From: an uncultured Pseudomonadales bacterium
GTDB lineage: Bacteria > Pseudomonadota > Gammaproteobacteria > Pseudomonadales > Azotimanducaceae
Direction: 5' to 3'
Length of the DNA: 64,000 nt
Assembly: GCA_958296405.1 (NCBI GenBank)
Contig: OY282519.1
Location: 1,286,132 to 1,350,131 of the forward strand
The notes under the pieces are model-generated. The model saw nothing but the letters and a program-made list of their open reading frames with translations. It did no database searches and had not been told where the DNA came from. The translations under genes and the position numbers were made by a program. Below, piece by piece: positions 26,316-34,427 of the stretch. Within the stretch, counting starts at the first letter, position 1. Every line of letters begins with the position of its first letter.

Positions 26316-26876
26316 GTGGCCGATAACGCCGCCGGCTCGTCGGCGGGTCAAGACACCGCTCGCAGCGCCGGGCGGGTGCATGTCGAGCGCATCTACCTGA
26401 AGGACCTCTCCTTCGAATCGCCCATGGCGCCGGAAGTGTTCGGGGTTCCTTGGCGGCCGACCGTGCAGCTTGACCTCAACACCGCCGCCAAGCCAATGCC
26501 CAACAGTCGCTTTGAGGTGGTGTTGACGGTGACGCTGCGCGCCACCTTGGAGACGCCGGCCGCGGGCGCCGGTGAAGCCGCCACGCCGGCGGGCGCAGAC
26601 GAGGGCGCTGCGGCGGAGAAGAATGAGCGCGTTGGCCTCATCATTGAGGTGCAGCAGGCCGGCGTGTTCTTGGTGGAAGGGATGGATGAAGGCGCGCTGC
26701 GCCATGTGTTGGCCGTGGCGTGCCCAGACATTCTGTTCCCCTATGTCCGCGAGGCGGTGGACAACTTGGCGGTGCGGGGCACGTTGCCGCCGTTCATGTT
26801 GACGCCGGTGGACTTTGCGGCGCACTACGCCGAAGCGATGCGCCGCCGTTCAGAGGAAGCGCAGCGGCTCAACTAA
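26316..26876 (+). CDS. secB: Preprotein translocase chaperone SecB with an internal Ala/Glu-rich insertion
   Basis: Recognisable throughout: HVERIYLKDLSFESP near the N-terminus, NSRFEVVLTVT, then EVQQAGVF, CPDILFPYVREAVDNL and GTLPPFMLTPVDF. SecB is a tetrameric export chaperone that delivers unfolded preproteins to SecA. Typical SecB has about 155 residues; this one has about 186 because of a low-complexity insertion (about residues 76-104, TPAAGAGEAATP...AAAEKNE) in the strand pair before EVQQAG. The GTG 26316 start (VADNAAG) is preferred; the frame opens at 26262. gpsA, the usual next gene, is missing. Confidence 0.88.
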   Translation: MADNAAGSSAGQDTARSAGRVHVERIYLKDLSFESPMAPEVFGVPWRPTVQLDLNTAAKPMPNSRFEVVLTVTLRATLETPAAGAGEAATPAGADEGAAAEKNERVGLIIEVQQAGVFLVEGMDEGALRHVLAVACPDILFPYVREAVDNLAVRGTLPPFMLTPVDFAAHYAEAMRRRSEEAQRLN

Positions 26877-26987
26877 GCCCTTGGCGCACTTGCCCGCGCG
26901 GCGCCTTTCGGGTTGGCGGGGGCTGCCCACGCTGCTCAGTTTGGCGGCGGCCGTTGTCGTCGCGGAACTCGCGCTGCGCCCGCGCCC

Positions 26988-27446
26988 CTAGCGGAACTCC
27001 AACTGCCGCCACGCCTCATAGATGCCCACCGCCACCGCGTTCGCCAAGTTGAGGCTCCGCGAATGCGGGCGCATGGCGATGCGCAACTGCCGTTCGGGGG
27101 GCACGCGGCGCATCACGGCCGGCGGCAGCCCGCGCGTCTCTGGCCCAAAGACCAAGGCGTCGTTCGGGCGAAAGCATGGCGCCGTGTGCGGGGTGCTCGC
27201 TTTGGCGCTGAAGGCAAAGAAGCGCTCCGGGCGGGAGCTTTCGACCCATGCGTCGAGGTTGGCGAACACCCGCACGTCTGCATACTCCCGGTAATCGAGC
27301 CCCGCCCGGCGCAGGCGCGCGTCGCTGAGCTCGAAGCCCAACGGCTCGATGAGGGAGAGCGCCGCGCCGACATTGGCGGCAATGCGCATGACGGCGCCGG
27401 TGTTGGGCGGAATCTCTGGCTGATAGAGCACAATCTCGAGTGTCAT
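26988..27446 (-). CDS. trmL: tRNA (cytidine(34)-2'-O)-methyltransferase TrmL
   Basis: A compact 152-residue SPOUT methyltransferase. It starts at the fold's first strand (LEIVLYQPEIPPNTGAVMR), has VFGPETRGLP in the SAM-binding knot and SRSLNLANAVAVGIYEAW at the C-terminus. It methylates the 2'-OH of the wobble nucleotide of tRNA-Leu isoacceptors. The length equals the E. coli YibK core. It is near secB as in several gammaproteobacteria but on the opposite strand. Confidence 0.92.
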   Translation of the reverse strand: MTLEIVLYQPEIPPNTGAVMRIAANVGAALSLIEPLGFELSDARLRRAGLDYREYADVRVFANLDAWVESSRPERFFAFSAKASTPHTAPCFRPNDALVFGPETRGLPPAVMRRVPPERQLRIAMRPHSRSLNLANAVAVGIYEAWRQLEFR

Positions 27447-27579
27447 GTTGCGAACGGCATGGCCGTGCAGGTGGGGCTGCTCGATAAGTTAGCCGAAGAC
27501 CGGATGGGAGCGAGCGCCACATTCGCGCAAGCGGCCTAGGCTCCGTAAGCTATGCATGGAGCAACCACGAGGGGAGCGC

Positions 27580-28785
27580 ATGGCCAACGGCGCCGGCAAC
27601 CACTACGGGTTCGAGCTGCCCGAAGAGCTCATCATGCTGCGCGATCAGATTCGCCGCTTCATGCGCGAAGAGGTGAAGCCCATCGAAGACACCTTGCCGC
27701 ATGACGCCACTGGCTGCGCACCGGCGGATTTGGCGCGGCTGCGCGGTTTGGCCGAGGCGATGGGCTTGACGCGCCTCACGGTGCCGGAGGAGCACGGCGG
27801 CAACCAACTGAGCGCCTTGGCGCGGGCCATCGTCGCGGAAGAGTCCGCCAAGTGCCGCTTGGGCGGCTACGCGCCGGCGCTCGGCGCCTTCGGCGGCGGG
27901 CCGCCGAACATCCTGTGGAGCGGCACGCCGACGCAGATTGAGCGTTACGCCAAGCCGTGCATCGATGGCGCCAAACGCGCCTTCGTCGCCATCACGGAAC
28001 CCACCGGCGGGTCAGACCCGCGCAACAACATCTCCACACGGGCCGAACGGCGCGGCGACGCATGGGTGCTGAATGGCCGCAAGATGTGGATCACCGCCGC
28101 CAAGGGGGCAGACTTCGGCGTGGTGTTCGCCCGCACCAAGGATGGCGGTGGTGGCGCGCCGCCAGAGATCACGGCGTTCATCGTGGAGCCGGGCTTCCCA
28201 GGCATTGAGTTCAATGAAATCAAGGTGATCCGCGCACTGTCGCCCTATGAGATCGTGCTGGACAACTGCGAAGTGCCGGCGGAGAACGTGTTGGGCGAAG
28301 TGGGGCGCGGCTTCGGTGTGGCGCAAGCGTGGTTGGTGGATGCGCGCATCCCCTACGCGGCCGGCTGCATCGGCATTGCCCAGGAGGCGCTCGACATGGC
28401 TTGCGGCTGGGTGAAGCAGCGCCCGACGCGGGACGGCATGCTCGCGGACAAGCAGGCCGTTCAATGGATGATCGCGGATTCCGAGGTGGAGCTTAGGGCC
28501 GCGCGCATGCTGGTGTATGACGCGGCTTCCAAGGTGGACGCCGGGCAACCGGGCAAGGTGGACGCTTCCGTGTGCAAGCTCTACGGCACGGAAACCGCCG
28601 GCCGCGTGGTGGATCGCGCCATGCAGATGTTCGGCGGCATGGGCATGGCCAAGGAGATGCCGCTGGAGCGCTGGTATCGGGAACTGCGCGTGAAGCGCAT
28701 CGGCGAGGGCCCGTCGGAAGTGCATCGCATGGTGATCGCGCGGGACAAGCTCAATCGCACGGATGGAGGGCATTACTTTGGCTGA
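27580..28785 (+). CDS. Acyl-CoA dehydrogenase
   Basis: A protein of about 401 residues with all three domains: N-terminal helical region (ELIMLRDQIRRFMREEV), middle beta domain with AFVAITEPTGGSDP and RKMWITAAKGADF, and C-terminal helical domain with QMFGGMGMAKEMPLERWYRE then IGEGPSEVHR. FAD-dependent alpha,beta-dehydrogenation of an acyl-CoA is expected; chain specificity cannot be told. The second ATG (27580) is preferred because GAGGGGAGC lies just upstream; the first is at 27556. The downstream trans-sulfuration gene overlaps its end. Confidence 0.88.
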   Translation: MANGAGNHYGFELPEELIMLRDQIRRFMREEVKPIEDTLPHDATGCAPADLARLRGLAEAMGLTRLTVPEEHGGNQLSALARAIVAEESAKCRLGGYAPALGAFGGGPPNILWSGTPTQIERYAKPCIDGAKRAFVAITEPTGGSDPRNNISTRAERRGDAWVLNGRKMWITAAKGADFGVVFARTKDGGGGAPPEITAFIVEPGFPGIEFNEIKVIRALSPYEIVLDNCEVPAENVLGEVGRGFGVAQAWLVDARIPYAAGCIGIAQEALDMACGWVKQRPTRDGMLADKQAVQWMIADSEVELRAARMLVYDAASKVDAGQPGKVDASVCKLYGTETAGRVVDRAMQMFGGMGMAKEMPLERWYRELRVKRIGEGPSEVHRMVIARDKLNRTDGGHYFG

Positions 28786-29986
28786 ACACGACGTCGGCGA
28801 CACGGCGGCGGGGCAAGGGCAGGACGGCGAAGGTTCGGCGGCGCTCGGCTTCGAGACGCGCGCGATTCATGCCGGGCAGCCGGCAGACGCGGCCACGGGC
28901 GCGGTGAACGTGCCGTTGTACCTTACCTCCACCTACGCGCAGTCCTCCCCGGGCGTGTTCAAGGGGTACGACTACTCGCGCACCGCCAACCCGACGCGCG
29001 GCGCCTACGAACAATGCATCGCGAGCTTGGAGGGCGGCCGGTTCGGCTTCGCCTTCGCCTCTGGCTGCGCGGCCACGGCGACGGTGATGCATCTGGTCAA
29101 GGCCGGCGAGCATGTCGTCGCCTGCGACGATCTCTACGGCGGCAGCTTCCGCCTGTTCGACAGCGTGTTGGCCGATCACGGCATCAACTTCAGCTATGTG
29201 GACCTGACAGCGCCGGAGGCGCTCGCTGGGGCGATGCGCCCGGAGACGCGGCTGGTGTGGGTCGAGACGCCGACCAATCCGTTGCTGAAGCTCGTCGACA
29301 TCGCCGCGGTGGCGCAGATCGCGCACGCGAACGGCGCGTTGCTGGCGGTGGACAACACGTTCATGAGCCCGTACTTCCAGCGTCCCCTCGAACTCGGCGC
29401 AGACTTGGCGGTGCATTCCACCACCAAGTACGTGAATGGGCACAGCGATCTGGTGGGCGGCGTGGCAGTGACGGACGACGAGGGCCTGGCCGAGCGGCTC
29501 GCCTTTCTCTCCAACTCGGTAGGTGGTGTGCAGAGCACGTTCGATGCATGGCTGTGCATGCGCAGCCTGAAGACGTTGGCGGTGCGGATGCAGGCGCACG
29601 AGCGCAACGCGCTGGCCGTCGCCGCGTTTTTGGAAGCGCATCCCAAGGTGGCGCGGACGGTCTACCCCGGCTTGCCGTCGCATCCGCAACATGAACTCGC
29701 CAAGCGGCAGATGAGCGGCTTTGGCGGCATGGTGTCGTTCTACATCAAGGGTGGCCTTGCCGCCGCGACGGCGTTCCTCGAGCGCGTGCGCCTGTTCACG
29801 TTGGCCGAGAGTTTGGGCGGCGTCGAATCCTTGGTGGAGCATCCAGCCATCATGACGCACGCCAGTGTGCCGCCGGCGCAGCGCGCCGCCCTCGGCATCG
29901 ACGATGGCTTCATCCGCTTGTCCGTGGGCATCGAAACGCAGGCGGACCTCGTCGCAGACTTGGCGGCGGCGCTGGCGGCGGCGTGA
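28778..29986 (+). CDS. PLP-dependent trans-sulfuration enzyme (cystathionine gamma-synthase/lyase family)
   Basis: A protein of about 402 residues of the Cys/Met metabolism family: ETRAIHAGQ and YSRTANPT near the N-terminus, ASGCAAT phosphate-binding region, VETPTNPLL, and the PLP lysine in HSTTKYVNGHSD. The C-terminal half has SLGGVESL and FIRLSVGIE. It cannot be assigned confidently to MetB, MetC or the gamma-lyase. TTG 28778 is chosen because GGAGGG sits 8 nt before it; an in-frame ATG lies at 28763. The start overlaps the acyl-CoA dehydrogenase stop, and the stop overlaps the next gene by GTGA. Confidence 0.85.
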   Translation: MAEHDVGDTAAGQGQDGEGSAALGFETRAIHAGQPADAATGAVNVPLYLTSTYAQSSPGVFKGYDYSRTANPTRGAYEQCIASLEGGRFGFAFASGCAATATVMHLVKAGEHVVACDDLYGGSFRLFDSVLADHGINFSYVDLTAPEALAGAMRPETRLVWVETPTNPLLKLVDIAAVAQIAHANGALLAVDNTFMSPYFQRPLELGADLAVHSTTKYVNGHSDLVGGVAVTDDEGLAERLAFLSNSVGGVQSTFDAWLCMRSLKTLAVRMQAHERNALAVAAFLEAHPKVARTVYPGLPSHPQHELAKRQMSGFGGMVSFYIKGGLAAATAFLERVRLFTLAESLGGVESLVEHPAIMTHASVPPAQRAALGIDDGFIRLSVGIETQADLVADLAAALAAA

Positions 29987-30426
29987 TCGTCGATGCCGTC
30001 GCCCGGCGCATGGAGCGTGGCTGCGAAGTGGACGAAGCCGCGGCGCTGCCGGGGCTGTTCTTGGCGTGGTGCGTCAATATGGGCCTCATCGATCCGGCGT
30101 TGGCGGAGCGGGAGGCGCGCGCGGTGCTGCGCTTGAAGTACCGCGAGATCACCGGCGGCGAGTTCTTGGTGGCCGCCTGTGGCGGGTGTTTGGACGACAA
30201 GACGCTCGGGCCGGCGGGGTTGGCCTTCGCCCGCGCTCACTATGAAGACTTCGAGCGGGCTGCTGGCGAGCGTTTAGATTGCCCGCTGGAAGATGGTTGG
30301 TGCCACTACGACCGGCTGGTGCCGTGGTTGATGGAACGCTACATGGGGCACCCGCCCAAGCGGCCGCGGTTGGCGTGGCGGCCCTTCAGCCGTACCAAGC
30401 GCTGGCGCTGGCCATGGCGCAGATGA
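29983..30426 (+). CDS. Small conserved protein resembling DUF7832
   Basis: A 147-residue protein with LPGLFLAWCVNMGL, then EITGGEFLVAACGG.LDD..L, then GLAFARAHYEDF. This is the pattern of the uncharacterised DUF7832-type family (FLAW..GL, TG.FL...C.G.L.....L...G..FA..YY). GTG start overlaps the upstream TGA. The basic C-terminal 25 residues may be an extension. Soluble, no known catalytic motif. The family match is from memory and is moderate. Confidence 0.55.
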   Translation: MIVDAVARRMERGCEVDEAAALPGLFLAWCVNMGLIDPALAEREARAVLRLKYREITGGEFLVAACGGCLDDKTLGPAGLAFARAHYEDFERAAGERLDCPLEDGWCHYDRLVPWLMERYMGHPPKRPRLAWRPFSRTKRWRWPWRR

Positions 30427-30968
30427 CGCCGGCGGTGGCCGCGGCGCGTCGCAAGTGGGCGTATCGCGGCACGGGCCGGCCGCCACTTGCCATCGCGCCG
30501 GCACCGGGGCAGGAATCGGTTTGGGATTACCCGAGGCCGCCCCGCATCGAGGCTGAAGCGCGGCGCGTCCTGGTGTTGGACCGCGTCGGCAACCCGTTGG
30601 CCGATTCGACCAGTGCGCTCAAAGTGCTGGAGACCGCCTCGCCGCCCACCTTCTATGTGCCCGCGGCGGATGTGCGCGTTGATCTGTTGACGCCGATGCC
30701 GGCAGCGGCAGGCGCGTTCTGCGAGTGGAAGGGCGCCGCCACGCATTTCGACTTGGGCGACGCGCCCAGCGTCGCATGGGCCTACCTCGATCCGTTTCCG
30801 GAGTTCGCCGCCATCGCCGCTTGCTTTGCCTTCTATCCAGCCTTGGCGGATTGTCGCCTTGGCGGGGAGCGTGTGCGCGCGCAGCCGGGCGGCTACTACG
30901 GCGGGTGGGTGACGGCGGAGTTGGTGGGGCCGTTCAAGGGCGAACCCGGCTCTGCCGCGTGGTGGTGA
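30423..30968 (+). CDS. DUF427 domain protein
   Basis: A protein of about 181 residues with the DUF427 signature: ESVWDYPRPPRIE, VLDRVGNPLADS, VLETASPPTFYVP, FCEWKGAATHFDL, AWAYLDPFPEFAAIA, AFYPALADC and QPGGYYGGWVTAELVGPFKG. DUF427 proteins are small beta proteins of unknown biochemical role. ATG 30423 forms an ATGA overlap with the preceding stop. Its own stop overlaps the next GTG, so the run is translationally coupled. Confidence 0.8.
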   Translation: MTPAVAAARRKWAYRGTGRPPLAIAPAPGQESVWDYPRPPRIEAEARRVLVLDRVGNPLADSTSALKVLETASPPTFYVPAADVRVDLLTPMPAAAGAFCEWKGAATHFDLGDAPSVAWAYLDPFPEFAAIAACFAFYPALADCRLGGERVRAQPGGYYGGWVTAELVGPFKGEPGSAAWW

Positions 30969-31312
30969 GCTTCACGCCCCGCGACGTGGGCATCTACCGC
31001 CCCTTTCCCGACGAGATGCCTTGGCCGGGTGCGGACGCGGATTGGACGCGGGTAGCGAAGCTCGATGGCGCGGTGATCGGCGCGTACGAAATCAAGCGGG
31101 AGGCAGCCACGGCATTCGTCATCGTTGCCCTGCAAGTGGCGCAGCACTGCCGCGGCCGCGGCTTGGGCGGATGGCTCCTCGGCCACGCCATCGGCACCGC
31201 CGAGAGCCAAGGCGCGCGGCACATGGAAGCGCGCCCGCCAAGCGCCTTCTACGAACGACATGGCTTCGCGCAGCACAACGGCCGGCTCACCCTCACGCTA
31301 ACGCCGGAATGA
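30965..31312 (+). CDS. Small GNAT-like N-acetyltransferase
   Basis: A protein of about 115 residues with the acetyl-CoA-binding motif HCRGRGLGGWLLGHAI and a C-terminal FYERHGF strand-helix-strand, as in small GNAT proteins. It is shorter than most, lacking part of the N-terminal helices. One of three consecutive GTG codons (30959-30967) is the start; the last overlaps the TGA of the DUF427 gene. Substrate unknown. Last gene of the coupled run. Confidence 0.68.
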   Translation: MSFTPRDVGIYRPFPDEMPWPGADADWTRVAKLDGAVIGAYEIKREAATAFVIVALQVAQHCRGRGLGGWLLGHAIGTAESQGARHMEARPPSAFYERHGFAQHNGRLTLTLTPE

Positions 31313-31330
31313 GCGCAGCGGCTTGCCGGT

Positions 31331-33361
31331 TCAGAGAGACGTGAGCCCGCCGTTGTGTGAAGCTGCTGCGAACTCGGGGACTTTAGCCGCCGAGCAGGCC
31401 ATCACTTCGCAAGCGAGTTCTTCGCGCGCATTGTCGTCAAGGTCGGTGGCGACGAGTAGTTCCTTGCTTTCGCGCATCAGGGCATCAACGGGGCGGGATG
31501 CGGCACCGTTGCCGGAGCGATCTTGCCAGTGGATTGCGCTGGATGGGTCTGGCCGAGCGAGCACGCGAAGGAAATCTGTCTCGGAAGCGGCCTCTGGGAA
31601 GCGTTCCGCCAGTTTCCTCCAATCAGCGGCAGCCGACTCCTGCCAATGCTGACAGGCGGTCCACGCCCAAGCGTGCGGAGGGCACATTGGCGTGTCTTCC
31701 AGTTTCAGCCACTGCGAGTAGAAGCCCGCCAGCGCGTCGCCAATTAGACTCTCCTGTTTGATCGTCTGAATAGCGTTGGTATGGCCTGCCAAGGCCCGAC
31801 TAAACTCTCCTGCCAAACGGCCTCGGCGAAGGACTTCTTGGAGGGCACCGTTCGTTGCCTTAGCAGGCGAGTAGTCGCTGTCGATTTGCGCTTGGCGCCG
31901 GTTGCTTGGACTGTCTTCGAACGGTGTGGCGGTATTGGTGTGCGTACCAGCCTGTAGGCCGTTGAGGAACTGCCGCGCCTGTTGGTTGTTGGGATGTTGG
32001 TCCAAGAAGTCGCCCAGCGTTTTCTTTGCATCGTCCGGTCGCCCACGCGAGGCCAGCAAACGCGCGATGACGACGTGGGCGTGTTCGTTCTGGGGATCTT
32101 GATCGATCGTGCGCCGCAGATACTGCTCGGCCTCGTCCCAACATTCCTTGCCGCGGGCGATCAGCAGGCACGCTAGCTCGACCTGTGCCGGCGCGTTGCT
32201 CGGAAACATCCGCAACGTCTCGCGAAGAACCGCCTCTTGAGCTTCCTCTTCGCTTTGGACTTCAAACCATTTCGCCCAGAGCATCCAGCAATAAGGATTC
32301 GCTGGCTCCCAGACCAAAGCACGTTCGATCATGACGCCGAAGCGGGTCAGGTCGTCCGCAGCGAGCTGGTAGTGGACGAGCAGTTTGTTGCCGAGGTTGC
32401 TCAGCGTCCGGGCGAAGAAGTAGCTATCGCTGGTCGCCAAAGCGTGCGCGTGGTATCGCTCTAACAGGCTGAACAGACGACTGGCTAGTGTCTCCGAACT
32501 TTGGACCGGCTTATCGATGTCCTTTGCCAGACTGGTCATTTCTTCCTTGGTGGGCAAGCTGCTGTGCGCCGGCCGCGATGACGACCGCGGCTGCTTGGAC
32601 AGCGACCTCTCCCGCAGATCGTCAGCCAGGTCCTTCGTCATTTGAGCCTGTGCAGGATTCGAGGAGCTATCCAAGGCATCTTCCAAAACCCGGTTCCAAT
32701 GTCGGGGACCTCGTGGAAAAAAGCCACGCAACGCTGCGAAGCCGCGGTTGAAGAAGCGGCGTGCCGCATTGATATCGTGATGAACTGTAGCGGCGTGCCG
32801 CAACAGTGCTCGCAGCATCAGCATCTGGTTCTTCCGCGCATTGCCATCATTGGGCAGTCGCTGCAGTCCTGCCAACGCTACGGTCAGATACTCCGGCCGA
32901 TCGTCTGTAGCTAGGCGCAGCCACATGGCTGCGTGCCCGGCATCCGGCTGGCCGTGGGTCAACAGCCGGTAACATTCAAGCGCCGGATCGCGCTCCGGGG
33001 CCAGTCGCAACGGCGATAGCCAGCGCAGCCAGGCGTCCAAGTCTGAACGGATCGCGTCCCTAGCCCGCGGCAGATCAAGTAGCTGCAGGGCGATCAAGGC
33101 ATCGCCGACTCGCTTGCCGTAGACGGGGAAGCCGAGACCCTGCACCGACGACGCGTAGTCGTCGCGCATGTTGCGCAACCACGAGAAGAGGGCGTCGTCA
33201 AGGCGGCCACGTTCTTCCGCCAAGTCCGGCGGGAACCACTGATGCAGCAGTTCTGGCAAGTCGAGGTGCATGTCGGAGCCAACGCCGGCCCGTCCGGTGA
33301 AGAGCGCCGACACAGCCGCCTCCGGATCGCTGCGAAATGCCTGCATCCACCGGTCGCTCAT
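31331..33361 (-). CDS. Large helical protein with TPR repeats, unknown function
   Basis: A protein of about 676 residues starting MSDRWMQAF, entirely helical in appearance. At least three TPR-like repeats lie at about residues 400-520 (for example WEPANPYCWMLWAKWFE, NAPAQVELACLLIARGK, NEHAHVVIARLLASRGR). The N-terminal 270 residues are another alpha-helical repeat region without recognisable motif. No enzyme signature, membrane helix or signal peptide. The ATG overlaps the stop of the upstream gene (ATGA). The DNA is visibly less GC-rich than the flanks, suggesting acquisition. It may be a scaffold or sensor partner; that is inference. Confidence 0.6.
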   Translation of the reverse strand: MSDRWMQAFRSDPEAAVSALFTGRAGVGSDMHLDLPELLHQWFPPDLAEERGRLDDALFSWLRNMRDDYASSVQGLGFPVYGKRVGDALIALQLLDLPRARDAIRSDLDAWLRWLSPLRLAPERDPALECYRLLTHGQPDAGHAAMWLRLATDDRPEYLTVALAGLQRLPNDGNARKNQMLMLRALLRHAATVHHDINAARRFFNRGFAALRGFFPRGPRHWNRVLEDALDSSSNPAQAQMTKDLADDLRERSLSKQPRSSSRPAHSSLPTKEEMTSLAKDIDKPVQSSETLASRLFSLLERYHAHALATSDSYFFARTLSNLGNKLLVHYQLAADDLTRFGVMIERALVWEPANPYCWMLWAKWFEVQSEEEAQEAVLRETLRMFPSNAPAQVELACLLIARGKECWDEAEQYLRRTIDQDPQNEHAHVVIARLLASRGRPDDAKKTLGDFLDQHPNNQQARQFLNGLQAGTHTNTATPFEDSPSNRRQAQIDSDYSPAKATNGALQEVLRRGRLAGEFSRALAGHTNAIQTIKQESLIGDALAGFYSQWLKLEDTPMCPPHAWAWTACQHWQESAAADWRKLAERFPEAASETDFLRVLARPDPSSAIHWQDRSGNGAASRPVDALMRESKELLVATDLDDNAREELACEVMACSAAKVPEFAAASHNGGLTSL

Positions 33362-34419
33362 GTCCGCCCTTGGAGTGCCTCGCCGAAATCGTCGCGGTTG
33401 CACGCTTCTTGCAGCGCGTACAGGTGCAGGTCGCGGGCCTCGCGTAGTTGGTCGTCGTCCAGTCGACTCGGGCGCGTGATCTCGCCTATTCGGTAGAGAT
33501 GGCGAGGTTCGTAATCGATCCGGCAATGCACGAGCTCGGCAGTGAGCGTGTCTGCCCGGTCCGGTGCCAAATGCACAGTGGCTCCGTACGGATGCTCTCG
33601 CGGCACAGGGAAGAAGAATTTGTGCATGCCGCCGTCCAGAACTGTCGGCAGCGCGCAGGCATTGGCGGCTTGATGTTGCTTCTGCGCCTTGAAGACATCC
33701 TCGAGCGAATAGCGCATTAGCGCTATCGGCTGCGGGCGACATCCAAGGCGCCCAAGCCCTAGGCGATCGCGAAGTGCGTGGGGCCAATCGGCGTCGTCCA
33801 GCTCATCTTGCACTTCATCGAAAAATGCCACGAACGCGGGGCGCGCATCGCGGCGTTCATTCCAAGCCTCAAAGAACCTGCCAACAGCCTGTTCCGCGTC
33901 GCGGTCGCCGTCGTCGGCGCGCTGCAACAGTTCCCTCAAGTCGTCCAGTTCCAAGGTGCTGGCTGCCAATGGTCGGTTGAGGTCTTCAATGCGCACGACG
34001 GACTGGTTTGGCGAGAGCGACCTTAGCCAAGCGTCCTGGTTAATCTCGAGAAATGCGTCGGGTACGGACGGGCGTGCGACCATGCAGCGCTGCTCGAAGT
34101 GGAGCTCGTAGGCCTTAATCCAGTCCGCCCACACAATGGCGCCAGTACCTGCCGACGGCCTCGGCACCAGAGCCTCGAACTCTCTCCAGCGACTGGCGCT
34201 AGCCCGCTCGTCGAATCGGCAGTTGTCGGCTACCGCCGCGACGACGGCATCGCTGGAGCGGCTAGCTTGGCTGAGGAACTGTCCGTAGGGCGAAGCACGC
34301 ACGAGAGTACCCTTCGAATCGAGCGTGGATACTACAACGGAACGCCCAAGCGAACCTGTACAGCGGCTTGCCGCCGGCGCCTCAAATCGCCACACTCGCA
34401 ACCTCGACACCATCATCAT
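33358..34419 (-). CDS. Protein of unknown function coupled to a TPR protein
   Basis: A protein of about 353 residues with no family I recognise. Visible features: a basic N-terminus (SRLRVWRFEAP), a mid-region acidic helical stretch (DDLRELLQRADDGDRDAEQAV, FFDEVQDELDDADW), and a conserved-looking C-terminal region (HPYGATVHLAPDRAD, CRIDYEPRHLYRIGEITRP). The start is one of three ATGs at 34411-34419, only 8 bp from the divergent TPP enzyme start. Composition is lower in GC, like its partner. It is probably co-expressed with the TPR protein; a defence or signalling role is possible but unsupported. Confidence 0.5.
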   Translation of the reverse strand: MMMVSRLRVWRFEAPAASRCTGSLGRSVVVSTLDSKGTLVRASPYGQFLSQASRSSDAVVAAVADNCRFDERASASRWREFEALVPRPSAGTGAIVWADWIKAYELHFEQRCMVARPSVPDAFLEINQDAWLRSLSPNQSVVRIEDLNRPLAASTLELDDLRELLQRADDGDRDAEQAVGRFFEAWNERRDARPAFVAFFDEVQDELDDADWPHALRDRLGLGRLGCRPQPIALMRYSLEDVFKAQKQHQAANACALPTVLDGGMHKFFFPVPREHPYGATVHLAPDRADTLTAELVHCRIDYEPRHLYRIGEITRPSRLDDDQLREARDLHLYALQEACNRDDFGEALQGRT

Positions 34420-34427
34420 GGAGGGCA

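Noticed and set aside
26881-26991. 36-codon plus-strand reading with one hydrophobic stretch after secB
   Set aside because: TTG start, no ribosome-binding site, overlaps the trmL end; too little to call a gene.
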